Origin: Methanocalculus chunghsingensis
GTDB taxonomy: Archaea > Halobacteriota > Methanomicrobia > Methanomicrobiales > Methanocorpusculaceae
Direction of reading: 5' to 3'
Length of the DNA stretch: 33,193 nt
NCBI RefSeq assembly: GCF_018132105.1
Contig: NZ_JWHL01000019.1
Coordinates: forward strand, 1-33,193
Each line of letters opens with the position of its first letter. Within the stretch, counting starts at the first letter, position 1. Under the pieces are notes generated by a model. The model searched no databases. It worked only from the letters and a program-made list of their open reading frames with translations, and was not told the DNA's origin. The translations under genes and the position numbers were made by a program. This document shows positions 23,317 to 31,666 of this stretch, piece by piece.

Positions 23317-24075
23317 TCAGAGCCCAAGGACCTCTTTCATCGTGTACATTGAGGGGGCTTGTCCTGAAACCCATCTGGCTGCACGGATCGCGCCACGGGC
23401 AAAAACCGAACGATCATACGCGCGGTGGGAAAGTTCAATCGTCTCAAAGTTACCTGACAAGAGAACGGAATGGTCACCGACAATATCCCCGCCACGTATG
23501 ACATGGACACCGATCTCATCACCCCGCTCCGTCATTCCGACACGACCATACATCTTCTCCCTGGCACCCATCTCCTCCTCGAGGATAGAGATGATTGTAC
23601 GTGCCGTGCCACTTGGCGCATCCTTCTTGTATCTGTGGTGTGCCTCAGTAACCTCGCAATCATAATCTGCAAGAAGAGATGCAGCATGTCTGATCAACTC
23701 CCAGAAGGTATTGACCCCCACGCTGAAGTTTGTGGTTTTGACGATCGGAACCACACCTTCAGTCGCCTTTCTAATCCGCTCCTCCTCTTCTTCAGAGAAG
23801 CCGGTTGTCCCGATGACAAGGGCAACGCCATGTGCCGCTGCTATCTCGATATTCCGGACCGATGCAGCCGCAACTGTAAAGTCTATCAGCACATCAGGAG
23901 ATTTCTCTTCCAGAAAAGCCGCAAGTTCATCAGATACGACAACAGGCTTACCAAGGACCTCTCCAGCGCGGAGATCCACCCCCCCGATAAACTCAAGTTC
24001 GGGATCTTCATGTACCATATTTGCAATGATCGTACCCATACGACCAAACGCGCCGCATACCGCCACTTTAATCAT
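23317..24075 (-). CDS. dapB: 4-hydroxy-tetrahydrodipicolinate reductase
   Basis: 252 residues. It reduces the DapA product with NAD(P)H to tetrahydrodipicolinate in the lysine (diaminopimelate) pathway. The N-terminal VAVCGAFGRMG (~4-14) binds the nucleotide, and the signature EAHHRYKKD (144-152) followed by PSGTA (154-158) binds substrate and supplies the catalytic His and Lys. The start overlaps the dapA stop by 8 nt (ATGATTAA), so the two are translationally coupled. Confidence 0.97.
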   Translation of the reverse strand: MIKVAVCGAFGRMGTIIANMVHEDPELEFIGGVDLRAGEVLGKPVVVSDELAAFLEEKSPDVLIDFTVAAASVRNIEIAAAHGVALVIGTTGFSEEEEERIRKATEGVVPIVKTTNFSVGVNTFWELIRHAASLLADYDCEVTEAHHRYKKDAPSGTARTIISILEEEMGAREKMYGRVGMTERGDEIGVHVIRGGDIVGDHSVLLSGNFETIELSHRAYDRSVFARGAIRAARWVSGQAPSMYTMKEVLGL

Positions 24076-24955
24076 ATTGACTCAGCACCTTCTGTAATGT
24101 ACGTGTTTCGTCATCTCTCAGCTCAGTCAGGGGTAATCTCATTGGGCCGGCCGCCATCCCTCGCAGCTCCATCGCTTTTTTGATGGGAACGGGATTTGTG
24201 TCGATGAACATCGCCCGAAAGAGGGGGGAGAGCTCATAATGGATATCTCTGGCCATCTCAAGGGACCCCGTCATGAATGCATTATAAAGTGAAACCATTC
24301 GCGCAGCTTCAATGTTTGCCGCTACCGAAATAACCCCGGTTCCCCCAAGCGCAAACAACGGAAGGGTGAGATTATCATCCCCGGAGAGGACACAGAAAGG
24401 ATGCTCCCGGTCAAGATGCCTGGTACCTTCGATGATCTGTGACATCTGCCCGAGATCTCCACTCGCCTCTTTAACACCGACGATATTCGGATGGGCGGCA
24501 AGTTCGATGATAAGATCTGCCGGAAGATTTTGCCCGGTACGTGATGGCACATTATACACGATGATCGGCAGTCCCGTATCCGCAAGAAGGGTATAATGCT
24601 TAATAAGACCCGCGCGGTTTGGCTTGTTGTAATACGGGCTGATAATAAGAGCTGCATCAGCACCGATCCTTTTTGCAGCCTTTGTGAGGGTCAGTGCCTC
24701 TTCAGTGTTATTGGATCCTGTTCCAGCAATAACAGGAGTACTACTACCGACTGCCGATACAACCTCTTCAATAACCGTTTCATGCTCCTGAAAACTCAGG
24801 GTAGCAGATTCCCCGGTAGAACCGCACGGAACAATGCCATGAATGCCCTGAGTGAGGAGATGTTCGATATTTGAGCGAAGCCCTTCAATATCAATTTCCA
24901 TTGAAGGGTTTCTTTGAAAAGGAGTTATAATTGCTGGGATAATTCCCTGAAACAT
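24068..24955 (-). CDS. dapA: 4-hydroxy-tetrahydrodipicolinate synthase
   Basis: 295 residues, a TIM-barrel aldolase that condenses pyruvate with aspartate semialdehyde. Lys162 in GVKEASGD forms the Schiff base, Tyr134 in IIVYNVPSRTG is the proton relay, and GSTGES (45-50) binds pyruvate. The length is standard. It starts 7 bp after the rps17e stop, so it is likely on the same transcript; the substrate-producing asd lies further downstream in the cluster. Confidence 0.97.
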   Translation of the reverse strand: MFQGIIPAIITPFQRNPSMEIDIEGLRSNIEHLLTQGIHGIVPCGSTGESATLSFQEHETVIEEVVSAVGSSTPVIAGTGSNNTEEALTLTKAAKRIGADAALIISPYYNKPNRAGLIKHYTLLADTGLPIIVYNVPSRTGQNLPADLIIELAAHPNIVGVKEASGDLGQMSQIIEGTRHLDREHPFCVLSGDDNLTLPLFALGGTGVISVAANIEAARMVSLYNAFMTGSLEMARDIHYELSPLFRAMFIDTNPVPIKKAMELRGMAAGPMRLPLTELRDDETRTLQKVLSQYD

Positions 24956-24962
24956 GAAGTAG

Positions 24963-25154
24963 TTATCGACGCCTTCTGGTATTTACCTTTCTGGTAATGT
25001 ATCCTGCCACCCGGTTCCGTACATCCTTACTCTCGATGGTGGTCAGATTTGAGACTGCGTGTTTATTATCATCATAATCGTTAGAAAAGTATGTTTCATG
25101 CTTCTCGAGCAGTCCTGTTCCAATGGATTTAATGTAGCTTGGTTTGATTCCCAT
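24963..25154 (-). CDS. rps17e: 30S ribosomal protein S17e
   Basis: 63 residues, typical for archaeal eS17. The sequence GIKPSYIKSIGTGLLEKH, then NLTTIESKDVRNRVAGYITR and a basic RRRR tail are characteristic. It binds the 30S head. GAGG lies ~10 nt before the ATG and overlaps the thiN stop. The close linkage to dapA is a recurring arrangement in methanogens, as far as I recall. Confidence 0.96.
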   Translation of the reverse strand: MGIKPSYIKSIGTGLLEKHETYFSNDYDDNKHAVSNLTTIESKDVRNRVAGYITRKVNTRRRR

Positions 25155-25165
25155 GTAGATCGTCC

Positions 25166-25729
25166 TCAGATTTCCATATTAGTAATGCGCGATGACAACA
25201 TAACTATTGTGTTTGTTATCGACATGGGATCGGAACCGAGAATCCGGATCATCGGCTCTTTTCCAACAGCACCCCTATCGAGGATCATATCCGGAACATG
25301 ATCCCTGCAACAGGATGCAACCCCCCAGTCCATTGTTCTGATTCCCGGGGGCTCCTGGTTTCTATCAAACCAGCAGATATCAAATGAAAGCTCATCAATG
25401 AGGGCTGCAAGAGGATCAGAAAATCGGATATTGACAGCTGATCTCATATCCGGGTCAAATCTCATCGCAGTAAGGACGATCCGGGCGATATGATCACTCG
25501 CACCAAACGCAACATCTCCAACAGGATGAATTGACCCGCGCAGTCTGACAATTCTTCCCTCCACACCTGCAACCTCACCCGGCTCACGCGCACCTGGAAG
25601 GGCATAGACCAGATTGCTTCCAACCTCCGGTATCAGGCGGGGGTCCATCCCTCCCCTGAGCTTTCCAAGAGCAAGGGTGAGCTGATTAATCACTTCTTCC
25701 TCCCTCTCATCAGATATCTTCTCACTCAT
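25166..25729 (-). CDS. thiN: Stand-alone ThiN-domain protein, probable thiamine-phosphate synthase
   Basis: 187 residues. ThiN is the archaeal enzyme joining the HMP-pyrophosphate and thiazole phosphate parts of thiamine; it is often fused to ThiD, but here it stands alone. Signature blocks are LIPEVGSNLVYALPGAREP, GASDHIARIVLTAMRF and AVNIRFSD, then PDMILDRGAVGKEPMIRILG near the end. No N-terminal HTH is seen, so it is not the ThiR-type repressor. The ATG at 25729 overlaps the HD-gene stop by 8 nt (ATGAGTGA) and has GGAGGTG 8 nt upstream, so it is chosen over the longer frame. Confidence 0.85.
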   Translation of the reverse strand: MSEKISDEREEEVINQLTLALGKLRGGMDPRLIPEVGSNLVYALPGAREPGEVAGVEGRIVRLRGSIHPVGDVAFGASDHIARIVLTAMRFDPDMRSAVNIRFSDPLAALIDELSFDICWFDRNQEPPGIRTMDWGVASCCRDHVPDMILDRGAVGKEPMIRILGSDPMSITNTIVMLSSRITNMEI

Positions 25730-26315
25730 TCCCTGGCCACCTCCAGATCGACTGTACACCATTGATAGCTGCTTCGATAAAGAGATCCTGGTCCATCATG
25801 TCCCCGATGATACGAATACGCTCACGATCACAGCCAGCGGCAAATCCCTTATTCTTCATCTTCTTCTTTACCGTCCTGACGGTGACCTCTTCTATCGCCC
25901 CTCCTTTGACAAGGGCGCAGGCAATGATCAGTCCTGAGATACTGTCTGCGGCCTGAAGAGCGAGATCGAGAGGCGATGAATGATCGGTAAAGAGATGGTG
26001 ATTATGCCTCCGGATCGCTTCAGTAATCTCTTCAGAGACGCCCAGGCGCTGGAGAATATCGGCACCTTCCAGCCCATGCCTCGTCATATCACCCTTCACA
26101 ATCTCATAATCGATGTCATGTAAAACCCCAATTGTCCACCAGAGTGTGGGATCACAGTTTTGGTGAGCGGCAACCTCACGCATGATCGCACCGGTTGCCA
26201 GACAGTGCTCTCTCAATTGGTCAGATACTACGTATTCCTGTAAAAGCGAGAAGGGATCTGATGGAATCATATGATAGGATGAACCTGGGGAGAGATAGAT
26301 GCTATGGTCTGACAT
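25722..26315 (-). CDS. HD-domain (HDIG-type) predicted phosphohydrolase
   Basis: 197 residues from ATG 26315. An HD metal-binding domain is present: HCLATGAIM, then WTIGVLHDIDYE (HD pair), RHGLEGADIL and a following His pair in RRHNHH. Family members hydrolyse phosphate esters such as nucleotides; the substrate is unknown. The start is uncertain: ATG 26270 (MIPSDPFSLLQEY) fits the usual N-terminus of the family, while ATG 26315 fits a TATA-like CTTTATGG (minus strand, 26342-26349). It is first in the run HD-thiN-rps17e-dapA-dapB, all with overlaps or tiny gaps. Confidence 0.82.
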   Translation of the reverse strand: MSDHSIYLSPGSSYHMIPSDPFSLLQEYVVSDQLREHCLATGAIMREVAAHQNCDPTLWWTIGVLHDIDYEIVKGDMTRHGLEGADILQRLGVSEEITEAIRRHNHHLFTDHSSPLDLALQAADSISGLIIACALVKGGAIEEVTVRTVKKKMKNKGFAAGCDRERIRIIGDMMDQDLFIEAAINGVQSIWRWPGNE

Positions 26316-26373
26316 AACAATGAGCAAGGTTTATTGGAAAACCATAAAGCCTCTGCTGTTCTAGTATATCCTC

Positions 26374-26550
26374 ATGCAGTCATGGCTTATGGATATCGCC
26401 ATCGGCATTACAAGCCTGATCATCTTCCTTGCCCTCCTCATCGGACTTCCGGCAATCATGGATCCAGGGTACGCCTATCTCGCAGCGCTCCTCGTCTTTA
26501 TCTTCATTCTGATCGGTGCAGGGTATACCGTCATAGAGAAGGCTATATAA
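26374..26550 (+). CDS. Small two-helix membrane protein (58 aa)
   Basis: A short ORF of 58 residues, nearly all hydrophobic: helix ~7-27 (IAIGITSLIIFLALLIGLPA), a loop MDPGYAYL, then helix ~36-53, and ending EKAI. Its composition is clearly protein-like and the gene fills the gap between the HD gene and priL. TTTATT at 26330-26335 is a possible TATA box. The stop lies one base from the convergent priL stop. Function unknown. Confidence 0.6.
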   Translation: MQSWLMDIAIGITSLIIFLALLIGLPAIMDPGYAYLAALLVFIFILIGAGYTVIEKAI

Positions 26551-26551
26551 T

Positions 26552-27547
26552 CTATTTTTTCGAACTTTTCTTCTTCCGCCGATAATAGCTCAACGGATGA
26601 TTCACCTGTTCGCAACTCTTATTCTTCCCGATACAGATGCCATGGGTTCTCATCGTTGCACAGGAAGGGGTTGTATACCCCTCATCCCCCTGGCTGATGA
26701 TATGATTGACCTGATATGATGTCATCTCAAGATCAAAACCACTACCGCCTGAGAAGAGACTGATAATTCCGGTCGTCTCCATCCCGATGGTATGGAGAAA
26801 CGTCGTTAATGCAAATCTTCCCGAATGAGAAATCGGACGTCCCTCTCCAGCGGCATCATACAACGCCCTGATACATGGGGGGAACCCCGCCTCATCCACA
26901 TCACCATATTCTAACGTTATCCTCTCTCCAATGATGTTCTCCACGTCTTTAACGTACGGTTCCAGATCAGAACAGACCGTTTTCGGGAGATCGAGAGGGA
27001 GCTGATCGATGAGGAGAGTCCGGATTCGTTCACGAAGGAGGATCACTTCGTCGTCATGACTGACCAGTACCATTCCATTCCAGAGGTCCCGATTCACCAG
27101 CCGAAATCTCTCTTCGCGAAGTGTGGATGAGAGCTCAACATATTTTATAAAAGGGATAGATCCACCACCACTCGGCATTCCAAGCTCCCTGAAGAGGTGA
27201 TTTCTAAGATTCGAATTTTGTTCCAGCTGTACAAAATAGAGAGCTCTATCTGCTTCAAATCGTGCAAGCAAGCCGATACCAGTACGATTTTTAATACATG
27301 AGATAAGAATTCGTGCAAGCCCGTAACTGACGATATCAAGAAAAGCATCCTCAGCTTCAGAATATCGCTGTGTATCACGAATCTGAGTTGCTTCGCGAAT
27401 TCGGTTTACAGCTGCCTCCAGATAAATCCGACTCTCCCGGTTCTGAGTAATCGAGAGGATTGACAGGCCACGGTCCGCAATGATCTTCTGGGTTTCTTTT
27501 AAAAAAGGATAATGTGCTAATTCCTGCAGCCCAAGCTGAAGTCTCAT
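26552..27547 (-). CDS. priL: DNA primase large subunit PriL
   Basis: 331 residues. PriL supports the catalytic PriS subunit in making RNA/DNA primers and is the iron-sulfur subunit. Four conserved cysteines (Cys225 in PPCIRALY, Cys296 in TPSCATM, Cys305 in GICIG, Cys312 in CEQVNHPLSYY) fit the C-terminal [4Fe-4S] domain. The start ATG overlaps the pcn stop (TGATG). Coupling to PCNA puts two replication proteins under one promoter; priS is not in the window. Confidence 0.93.
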   Translation of the reverse strand: MRLQLGLQELAHYPFLKETQKIIADRGLSILSITQNRESRIYLEAAVNRIREATQIRDTQRYSEAEDAFLDIVSYGLARILISCIKNRTGIGLLARFEADRALYFVQLEQNSNLRNHLFRELGMPSGGGSIPFIKYVELSSTLREERFRLVNRDLWNGMVLVSHDDEVILLRERIRTLLIDQLPLDLPKTVCSDLEPYVKDVENIIGERITLEYGDVDEAGFPPCIRALYDAAGEGRPISHSGRFALTTFLHTIGMETTGIISLFSGGSGFDLEMTSYQVNHIISQGDEGYTTPSCATMRTHGICIGKNKSCEQVNHPLSYYRRKKKSSKK

Positions 27548-28290
27548 CAATCCGCCTCGATACGGGGTGCGAGGAGATATCCGACGCGCCCTTTATCAGA
27601 GGCGATTGTGAATGCAAACTGGACGGGATGATCAATACCCAGACGGATATCCACGGAGCTGGCCCTCCCCATGACTTTCCCCATATCTTTGAGATAATCG
27701 AGCGAAAAGAGAGAACGAGCCTCTGCCAGTTCAACAAAAGTTACCTCATCCTGTCCAAGCTCAAGTCTGATATTATCAGAGTCTCCCTCAGCAACCATTG
27801 CAAAGACGGAACGCTCAGGATCCACCATAAGGGCGATCTTGTCAGAAACGACACCTGCGGCTTTAATAGCGTTATTTAAAGCATCACCGGTGATGGTCAC
27901 AACTGCCGGAAGATTGAGATTTGGTGGGTTTGGGTCCTTTCTAATCGTCTTGGTATCAAGAAGCGAGATAGAATAACGATAACTTCTAAAACTTATCGAG
28001 AGCTTCTTCCCTTCTGCATCAAGTTCGAGATCGATTGGATCGCTCTTTCCGACCATTCCGAGGATATTCTTCATCTTTGCAATGTCAAGACCAATCTCCT
28101 GTTCTGTTGCACTGTACGACTGAAATGCATCCGCATCCAGTTCAAGGGAGACCATAGCGACATTTGAAGTGTCCACCGCTCTCGTTTTTATCCCATTCTC
28201 ATTAACATGCAGGCGGCACTCTCCTACAAGAGCCGAAACCGAGTCTATTGATTCTCTGAAAATGTCTGCATCTATCGTTGCTTTTAACAT
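27547..28290 (-). CDS. pcn: DNA polymerase sliding clamp (PCNA)
   Basis: 247 residues, the trimeric ring that tethers polymerases and repair factors to DNA. The N-terminal MLKATIDADIFRESIDSV, the GIKTRAVDTSNVAMVSLEL loop, the interdomain region with LDTKTIRKDPNPP and the C-terminal YLLAPRIEAD tail match archaeal PCNA. The ATG at 28290 is preferred over the GTG just before it, since GGGG lies ~6 nt upstream. It is first in the pcn-priL pair and divergent from the ftsJ-like gene. Confidence 0.96.
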   Translation of the reverse strand: MLKATIDADIFRESIDSVSALVGECRLHVNENGIKTRAVDTSNVAMVSLELDADAFQSYSATEQEIGLDIAKMKNILGMVGKSDPIDLELDAEGKKLSISFRSYRYSISLLDTKTIRKDPNPPNLNLPAVVTITGDALNNAIKAAGVVSDKIALMVDPERSVFAMVAEGDSDNIRLELGQDEVTFVELAEARSLFSLDYLKDMGKVMGRASSVDIRLGIDHPVQFAFTIASDKGRVGYLLAPRIEAD

Positions 28291-28397
28291 CACAAACCCC
28301 TTATTATTTTGTTAAGAACTAAATACGGATAAATTATATTGTTCTATTATCGTTACCCTTGCAGATAAAAGCATTCGGGTACAGGAGTAATAACATC

Positions 28398-29003
28398 ATG
28401 GGTTCTCAATGGTCACGCGATTCAGCATACCGACATGCTACACAAGAGGGGTATCGCTCTAGAGCCTCATATAAATTATTGGATATCAATGCAAAGTTTG
28501 GCATTCTTCGCCCTACAGATAATGTCGTCGATCTCGGATGCGCCCCAGGCAGCTGGCTTCAGGTGCTGCGAAACCTGACAGAGGGCGTCATCGTCGGGGT
28601 GGATCTTCAGCCTGTTTCGCCTCTTGAGGGCGTCAAAACAATTACTGGTGACTTCACTGATCCGCTTATTCAGTCAGAAGTCAGGAAGATGGTCGATCCG
28701 GTGAGTGTTGTCACCTGCGATGTCTCACCAAAACTCTCTGGTAAGAAGAGTTATGATCAGGCGCGCATCATTGACCTGAATGAAAAAGCCCTCGAATTCT
28801 CACAACAAATTCTTAAGCAAGGTGGAAATTTCGTCGTTAAGACATTTCAGGGAGAATTATTCAATGACTTTCTCACCGAGGTCCGTAATAACTTCTATTC
28901 TGTTCGGGTCTATCGGACACGGGCTACACGGAAGGGGAGCACTGAGACATATATAGTAGCGAAAAACTATATCCATATAAGAGATGATGCCAGCACTGAT
29001 TGA
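28398..29003 (+). CDS. rlmE: FtsJ/RlmE-family 23S rRNA 2'-O-methyltransferase
   Basis: 201 residues. It transfers methyl from S-adenosylmethionine to a ribose 2'-OH of 23S rRNA. The SAM motif VDLGCAPGSWLQV (~44-56) and the catalytic tetrad Lys26-Asp108-Lys148-Glu183 are all visible (YKLLD, CDVSPK, VVKTFQG, TETYIVAK). The ATG at 28398 fits the conserved MGSQWSRDSAY and has GGAG ~10 nt upstream; the TTG at 28359 is rejected. The 3' end overlaps moaA by 20 nt. Confidence 0.93.
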   Translation: MGSQWSRDSAYRHATQEGYRSRASYKLLDINAKFGILRPTDNVVDLGCAPGSWLQVLRNLTEGVIVGVDLQPVSPLEGVKTITGDFTDPLIQSEVRKMVDPVSVVTCDVSPKLSGKKSYDQARIIDLNEKALEFSQQILKQGGNFVVKTFQGELFNDFLTEVRNNFYSVRVYRTRATRKGSTETYIVAKNYIHIRDDASTD

Positions 29004-29868
29004 CCCATACGGCCGGCCTGTCACCAATGTAAGAATATCACTTACCCCGGCCTGCAATCTCAATTGTATATACTGCCATGCTGAAGGGGAAACAGAGGCA
29101 GGCAGACTGATGACAACAGATGAGATCATCGATATCATAGGAGCAGTTACGCGCTATCCTATCAGGAGTATCAAATTCACCGGAGGTGAACCGACACTCC
29201 GGGATGATCTCATTGAGATTATTGAGTCTGTTCCTCCCGGAATAGAGTCATCCATGACGACAAACGGAACACTTCTTGCAGATCTCGCATATGATCTCAA
29301 GGAAGCCGGCCTCTCCAGGGTAAATATCAGTCTTGACACACTCCAAAATGAACGTTATATTGAAATCACAGGAAAAGATCTTTTATCAGACGTCCTTGCA
29401 GGAATAGATGCATCACTCGATGCGGGCCTGACCCCGGTGAAGCTGAATGTTGTCCTTTTGAAGGGTATTAACGAGGATGAGCTCCCTGACTTCTTTGATT
29501 TTGTACGGGGAAACCGTAATCTCGTTCTTCAGATTATCGAGCTGATGCAATTCAACAAATGTGATTCACACGCAGAACTCAATGGAATTGAGGATCGGAT
29601 TGCATCCGAGGCAACAGAAGTACTGACCCGGCGTATGCATCACCGGAAGAAGTATTGTGTGGATGGAGCCGAGGTTGAGATTGTCAGACCATTACATAAT
29701 ACTGAATTCTGTGCACATTGTAACAGGCTTCGGGTCACATCCGATGGGAAGTTAAAGCCCTGTCTGCTCAGGACAGATAATGAAATCGATATCCGGGGGA
29801 AAAAAGGTCAGGAACTGGATGAACTGATTCAAAAGGCCGTCTCTCTCCGCAGTCCATTCTATGACTGA
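28984..29868 (+). CDS. moaA: GTP 3',8-cyclase MoaA (molybdenum/tungsten cofactor synthesis)
   Basis: 294 residues. This radical SAM enzyme starts pterin cofactor synthesis from GTP, needed for formate dehydrogenase and formylmethanofuran dehydrogenase in methanogens. The N-terminal CX3CX2C (Cys24, Cys28, Cys31) binds the SAM cluster, and the C-terminal CAHCNRLRVTSDGKLKPCLL binds the second cluster. KFTGGEPTLRDDL is the GGEP motif. The C-terminal Gly-Gly of bacterial MoaA is absent (tail SPFYD). ATG 28984 and 28987 are both possible starts; either overlaps the upstream gene by ~20 nt. Confidence 0.93.
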   Translation: MMPALIDPYGRPVTNVRISLTPACNLNCIYCHAEGETEAGRLMTTDEIIDIIGAVTRYPIRSIKFTGGEPTLRDDLIEIIESVPPGIESSMTTNGTLLADLAYDLKEAGLSRVNISLDTLQNERYIEITGKDLLSDVLAGIDASLDAGLTPVKLNVVLLKGINEDELPDFFDFVRGNRNLVLQIIELMQFNKCDSHAELNGIEDRIASEATEVLTRRMHHRKKYCVDGAEVEIVRPLHNTEFCAHCNRLRVTSDGKLKPCLLRTDNEIDIRGKKGQELDELIQKAVSLRSPFYD

Positions 29869-29919
29869 GCAGATGCCGTTATAGCAACCCTTTTTTCTCT
29901 GTCCTTCTCATACTCACCT

Positions 29920-30429
29920 ATGATAGAGAAGAATGAGTATATGCGTGAACTTGAATACCTCTACTCAAAATCACTTGTACTTGAATCAACCTCAGATTTT
30001 GATCCTGTTCTCTGGTTTCACTGGCTCGATGCCGTCGCTCATATCGACTATACCCTGAGTGTAGCAGGCTATAGCTACGAATCTCCGAGATCCATCATGG
30101 CAGGAGAGTATATGCGGTGGAGAATCGATGAAGAGAAGAAAGGTGATCGCCTCCTCTTTACGCCGTTCATTAACTGGCTGAAGAAGAACCATCCTGACAC
30201 CTTTGGATCCCTTCCGGCACTCTGGCAGGGAGTATATTCAGATGATGATCCCGCTCAGTACCGAAGCTTTCGGATAATTCTTGATCCTGCATCCTCAAAA
30301 CCAATTCCCGCATATGTATTTCATACCTTCATTGATGACTTCTTTAAGAAAGAACTGCTGAAGAGCATCTACAAGGGAGCATCCCTCTCAAAGCTCTTCA
30401 GATCATTTCAGTCAGAATATATGGTTTAA
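29920..30429 (+). CDS. Conserved-looking protein of unknown function
   Basis: 169 residues, soluble, rich in aromatic residues (WFHWLDAVAHIDYTL, YMRWRID, LPALWQGVY) and predicted mainly helical. No signal peptide, membrane segment, Cys pairs or known catalytic motif is visible. I do not recognise the family. It sits 51 bp after moaA and 11 bp before the M20 peptidase gene, so it is probably in one transcript with the latter. Confidence 0.7.
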   Translation: MIEKNEYMRELEYLYSKSLVLESTSDFDPVLWFHWLDAVAHIDYTLSVAGYSYESPRSIMAGEYMRWRIDEEKKGDRLLFTPFINWLKKNHPDTFGSLPALWQGVYSDDDPAQYRSFRIILDPASSKPIPAYVFHTFIDDFFKKELLKSIYKGASLSKLFRSFQSEYMV

Positions 30430-30440
30430 AGGCTGCTATC

Positions 30441-31610
30441 ATGGATCCGGTCAGGATAACCTCTGAATTAATCAGGATTAATAGTGACAACCCCCCGGGT
30501 ATCACAACAGATGTGATAGAGTATATTTCAGATATCCTCGACTCTCTCGGTATTGCAACAGATTGTATCGAGAATGCACCTGGACACTGCAACCTGATCA
30601 CCAGAGAGCAGGGCCACCCCCTCCTCCTTTGTGGACATGTCGATGTCGTTCCGGCACTCGATGAGGGGTGGCGCCATCCGCCATACTCTGGAATGGTTGA
30701 CGATGAGTTCGTCTGGGGCAGGGGTAGTACAGATATGAAAGGTGGATGCGCCTCTATTCTCTCAGCAGTCGCAGCTCTCGTGGAAGAAGGGGTTGAACCA
30801 AACGTCAGCCTGGCCTTCGTCTGTGATGAGGAGGTGGGTGGCCCGCATGGAATACATCACCTGCTTGCAAAGGAACTGATACTGCCATCCGACTGCATCA
30901 TCGCAGAGCCAACACCGGCAATAGCACCCTGCATAGGCCAGAAAGGCCTTTGCCGGTTCTCTGTGGAGTTTACAGGAACCCCGGGCCATAGTTCACTGTA
31001 TCCCTGTGTCGGGGTTAGTGCGGTGATGGAGGCATTCAATTTTCTTCATTTCATCACAGAACTACATAATCGTGAATATCCGATTGATCCATCAATGAAA
31101 GGTATTATCGATCACTCCGAACAGATCCTGTCGGATATATTTCAAACAAAGGGATTGCGTTCAGTACTGACAAGGATTATGTATAATCCGGGCATCATCT
31201 CAGGTGGAGAGAAGGCAAACATCGTCGCCCAGAAGTGCCATCTTGAAGTGGATCTTCGCCTCCCCTGGGGATGCGATGCCCATGAACTCCTTACGGAGAT
31301 CCGGTGCAAAGCCCCTGATGCGATTATCACACCATCAAGTGTCTGGAATCCATCACTGACACCTCCGCATTCAGAGATTGTTGGTCGTATCATCCAACAG
31401 ATCAACCAGCTTTACAATGTTTCGTCACAGCCGATCGTCCAGTGGGCGGCAAGTGATGCCCGTTCCCTTCGAAAAAAAGGCTTCAGAGTGGTTGAATATG
31501 GACCCGGAGACATCAGGACACTGCATGCGGTCGATGAGAGGGTTACGCATCGTGATCTGAGAAATGCAAGCGAGATATTTTGTGGCGTTATCCGATCTTA
31601 CCAATCTTGA
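30441..31610 (+). CDS. M20-family metallopeptidase/deacylase (ArgE/DapE-like)
   Basis: 389 residues. A zinc enzyme that cleaves N-acyl or peptide amide bonds. Metal and catalytic residues are in place: His66 (LCGHVDVVP), Asp98 (GRGSTDMKGG), Glu130/131 (CDEEVGG), Glu156 (IAEPT) and a C-terminal His in TLHAVDERV. A dimerisation domain lies between ~165 and ~290 (FTGTPGHSS). Similarity suits acetylornithine deacetylase or succinyl-diaminopimelate desuccinylase. dapA and dapB are nearby, but methanogens commonly use the DapL route, so a DapE role is not assured. The gene starts 11 bp after its neighbour. Confidence 0.85.
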   Translation: MDPVRITSELIRINSDNPPGITTDVIEYISDILDSLGIATDCIENAPGHCNLITREQGHPLLLCGHVDVVPALDEGWRHPPYSGMVDDEFVWGRGSTDMKGGCASILSAVAALVEEGVEPNVSLAFVCDEEVGGPHGIHHLLAKELILPSDCIIAEPTPAIAPCIGQKGLCRFSVEFTGTPGHSSLYPCVGVSAVMEAFNFLHFITELHNREYPIDPSMKGIIDHSEQILSDIFQTKGLRSVLTRIMYNPGIISGGEKANIVAQKCHLEVDLRLPWGCDAHELLTEIRCKAPDAIITPSSVWNPSLTPPHSEIVGRIIQQINQLYNVSSQPIVQWAASDARSLRKKGFRVVEYGPGDIRTLHAVDERVTHRDLRNASEIFCGVIRSYQS

Positions 31611-31638
31611 TGTGAAATAACCAACTTTATATGAACCA

Positions 31639-31652
31639 ATTATATAATATAA
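31639..31652 (+). promoter_or_regulatory. TATA box for the lipoprotein gene at 31667
   Basis: The AT run AATTATATAATATA lies ~20 bp before the first of three consecutive ATG codons, without a ribosome-binding site; a leaderless start at one of them is likely. Confidence 0.55.
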
Positions 31653-31666
31653 ACACCAGGATATAA

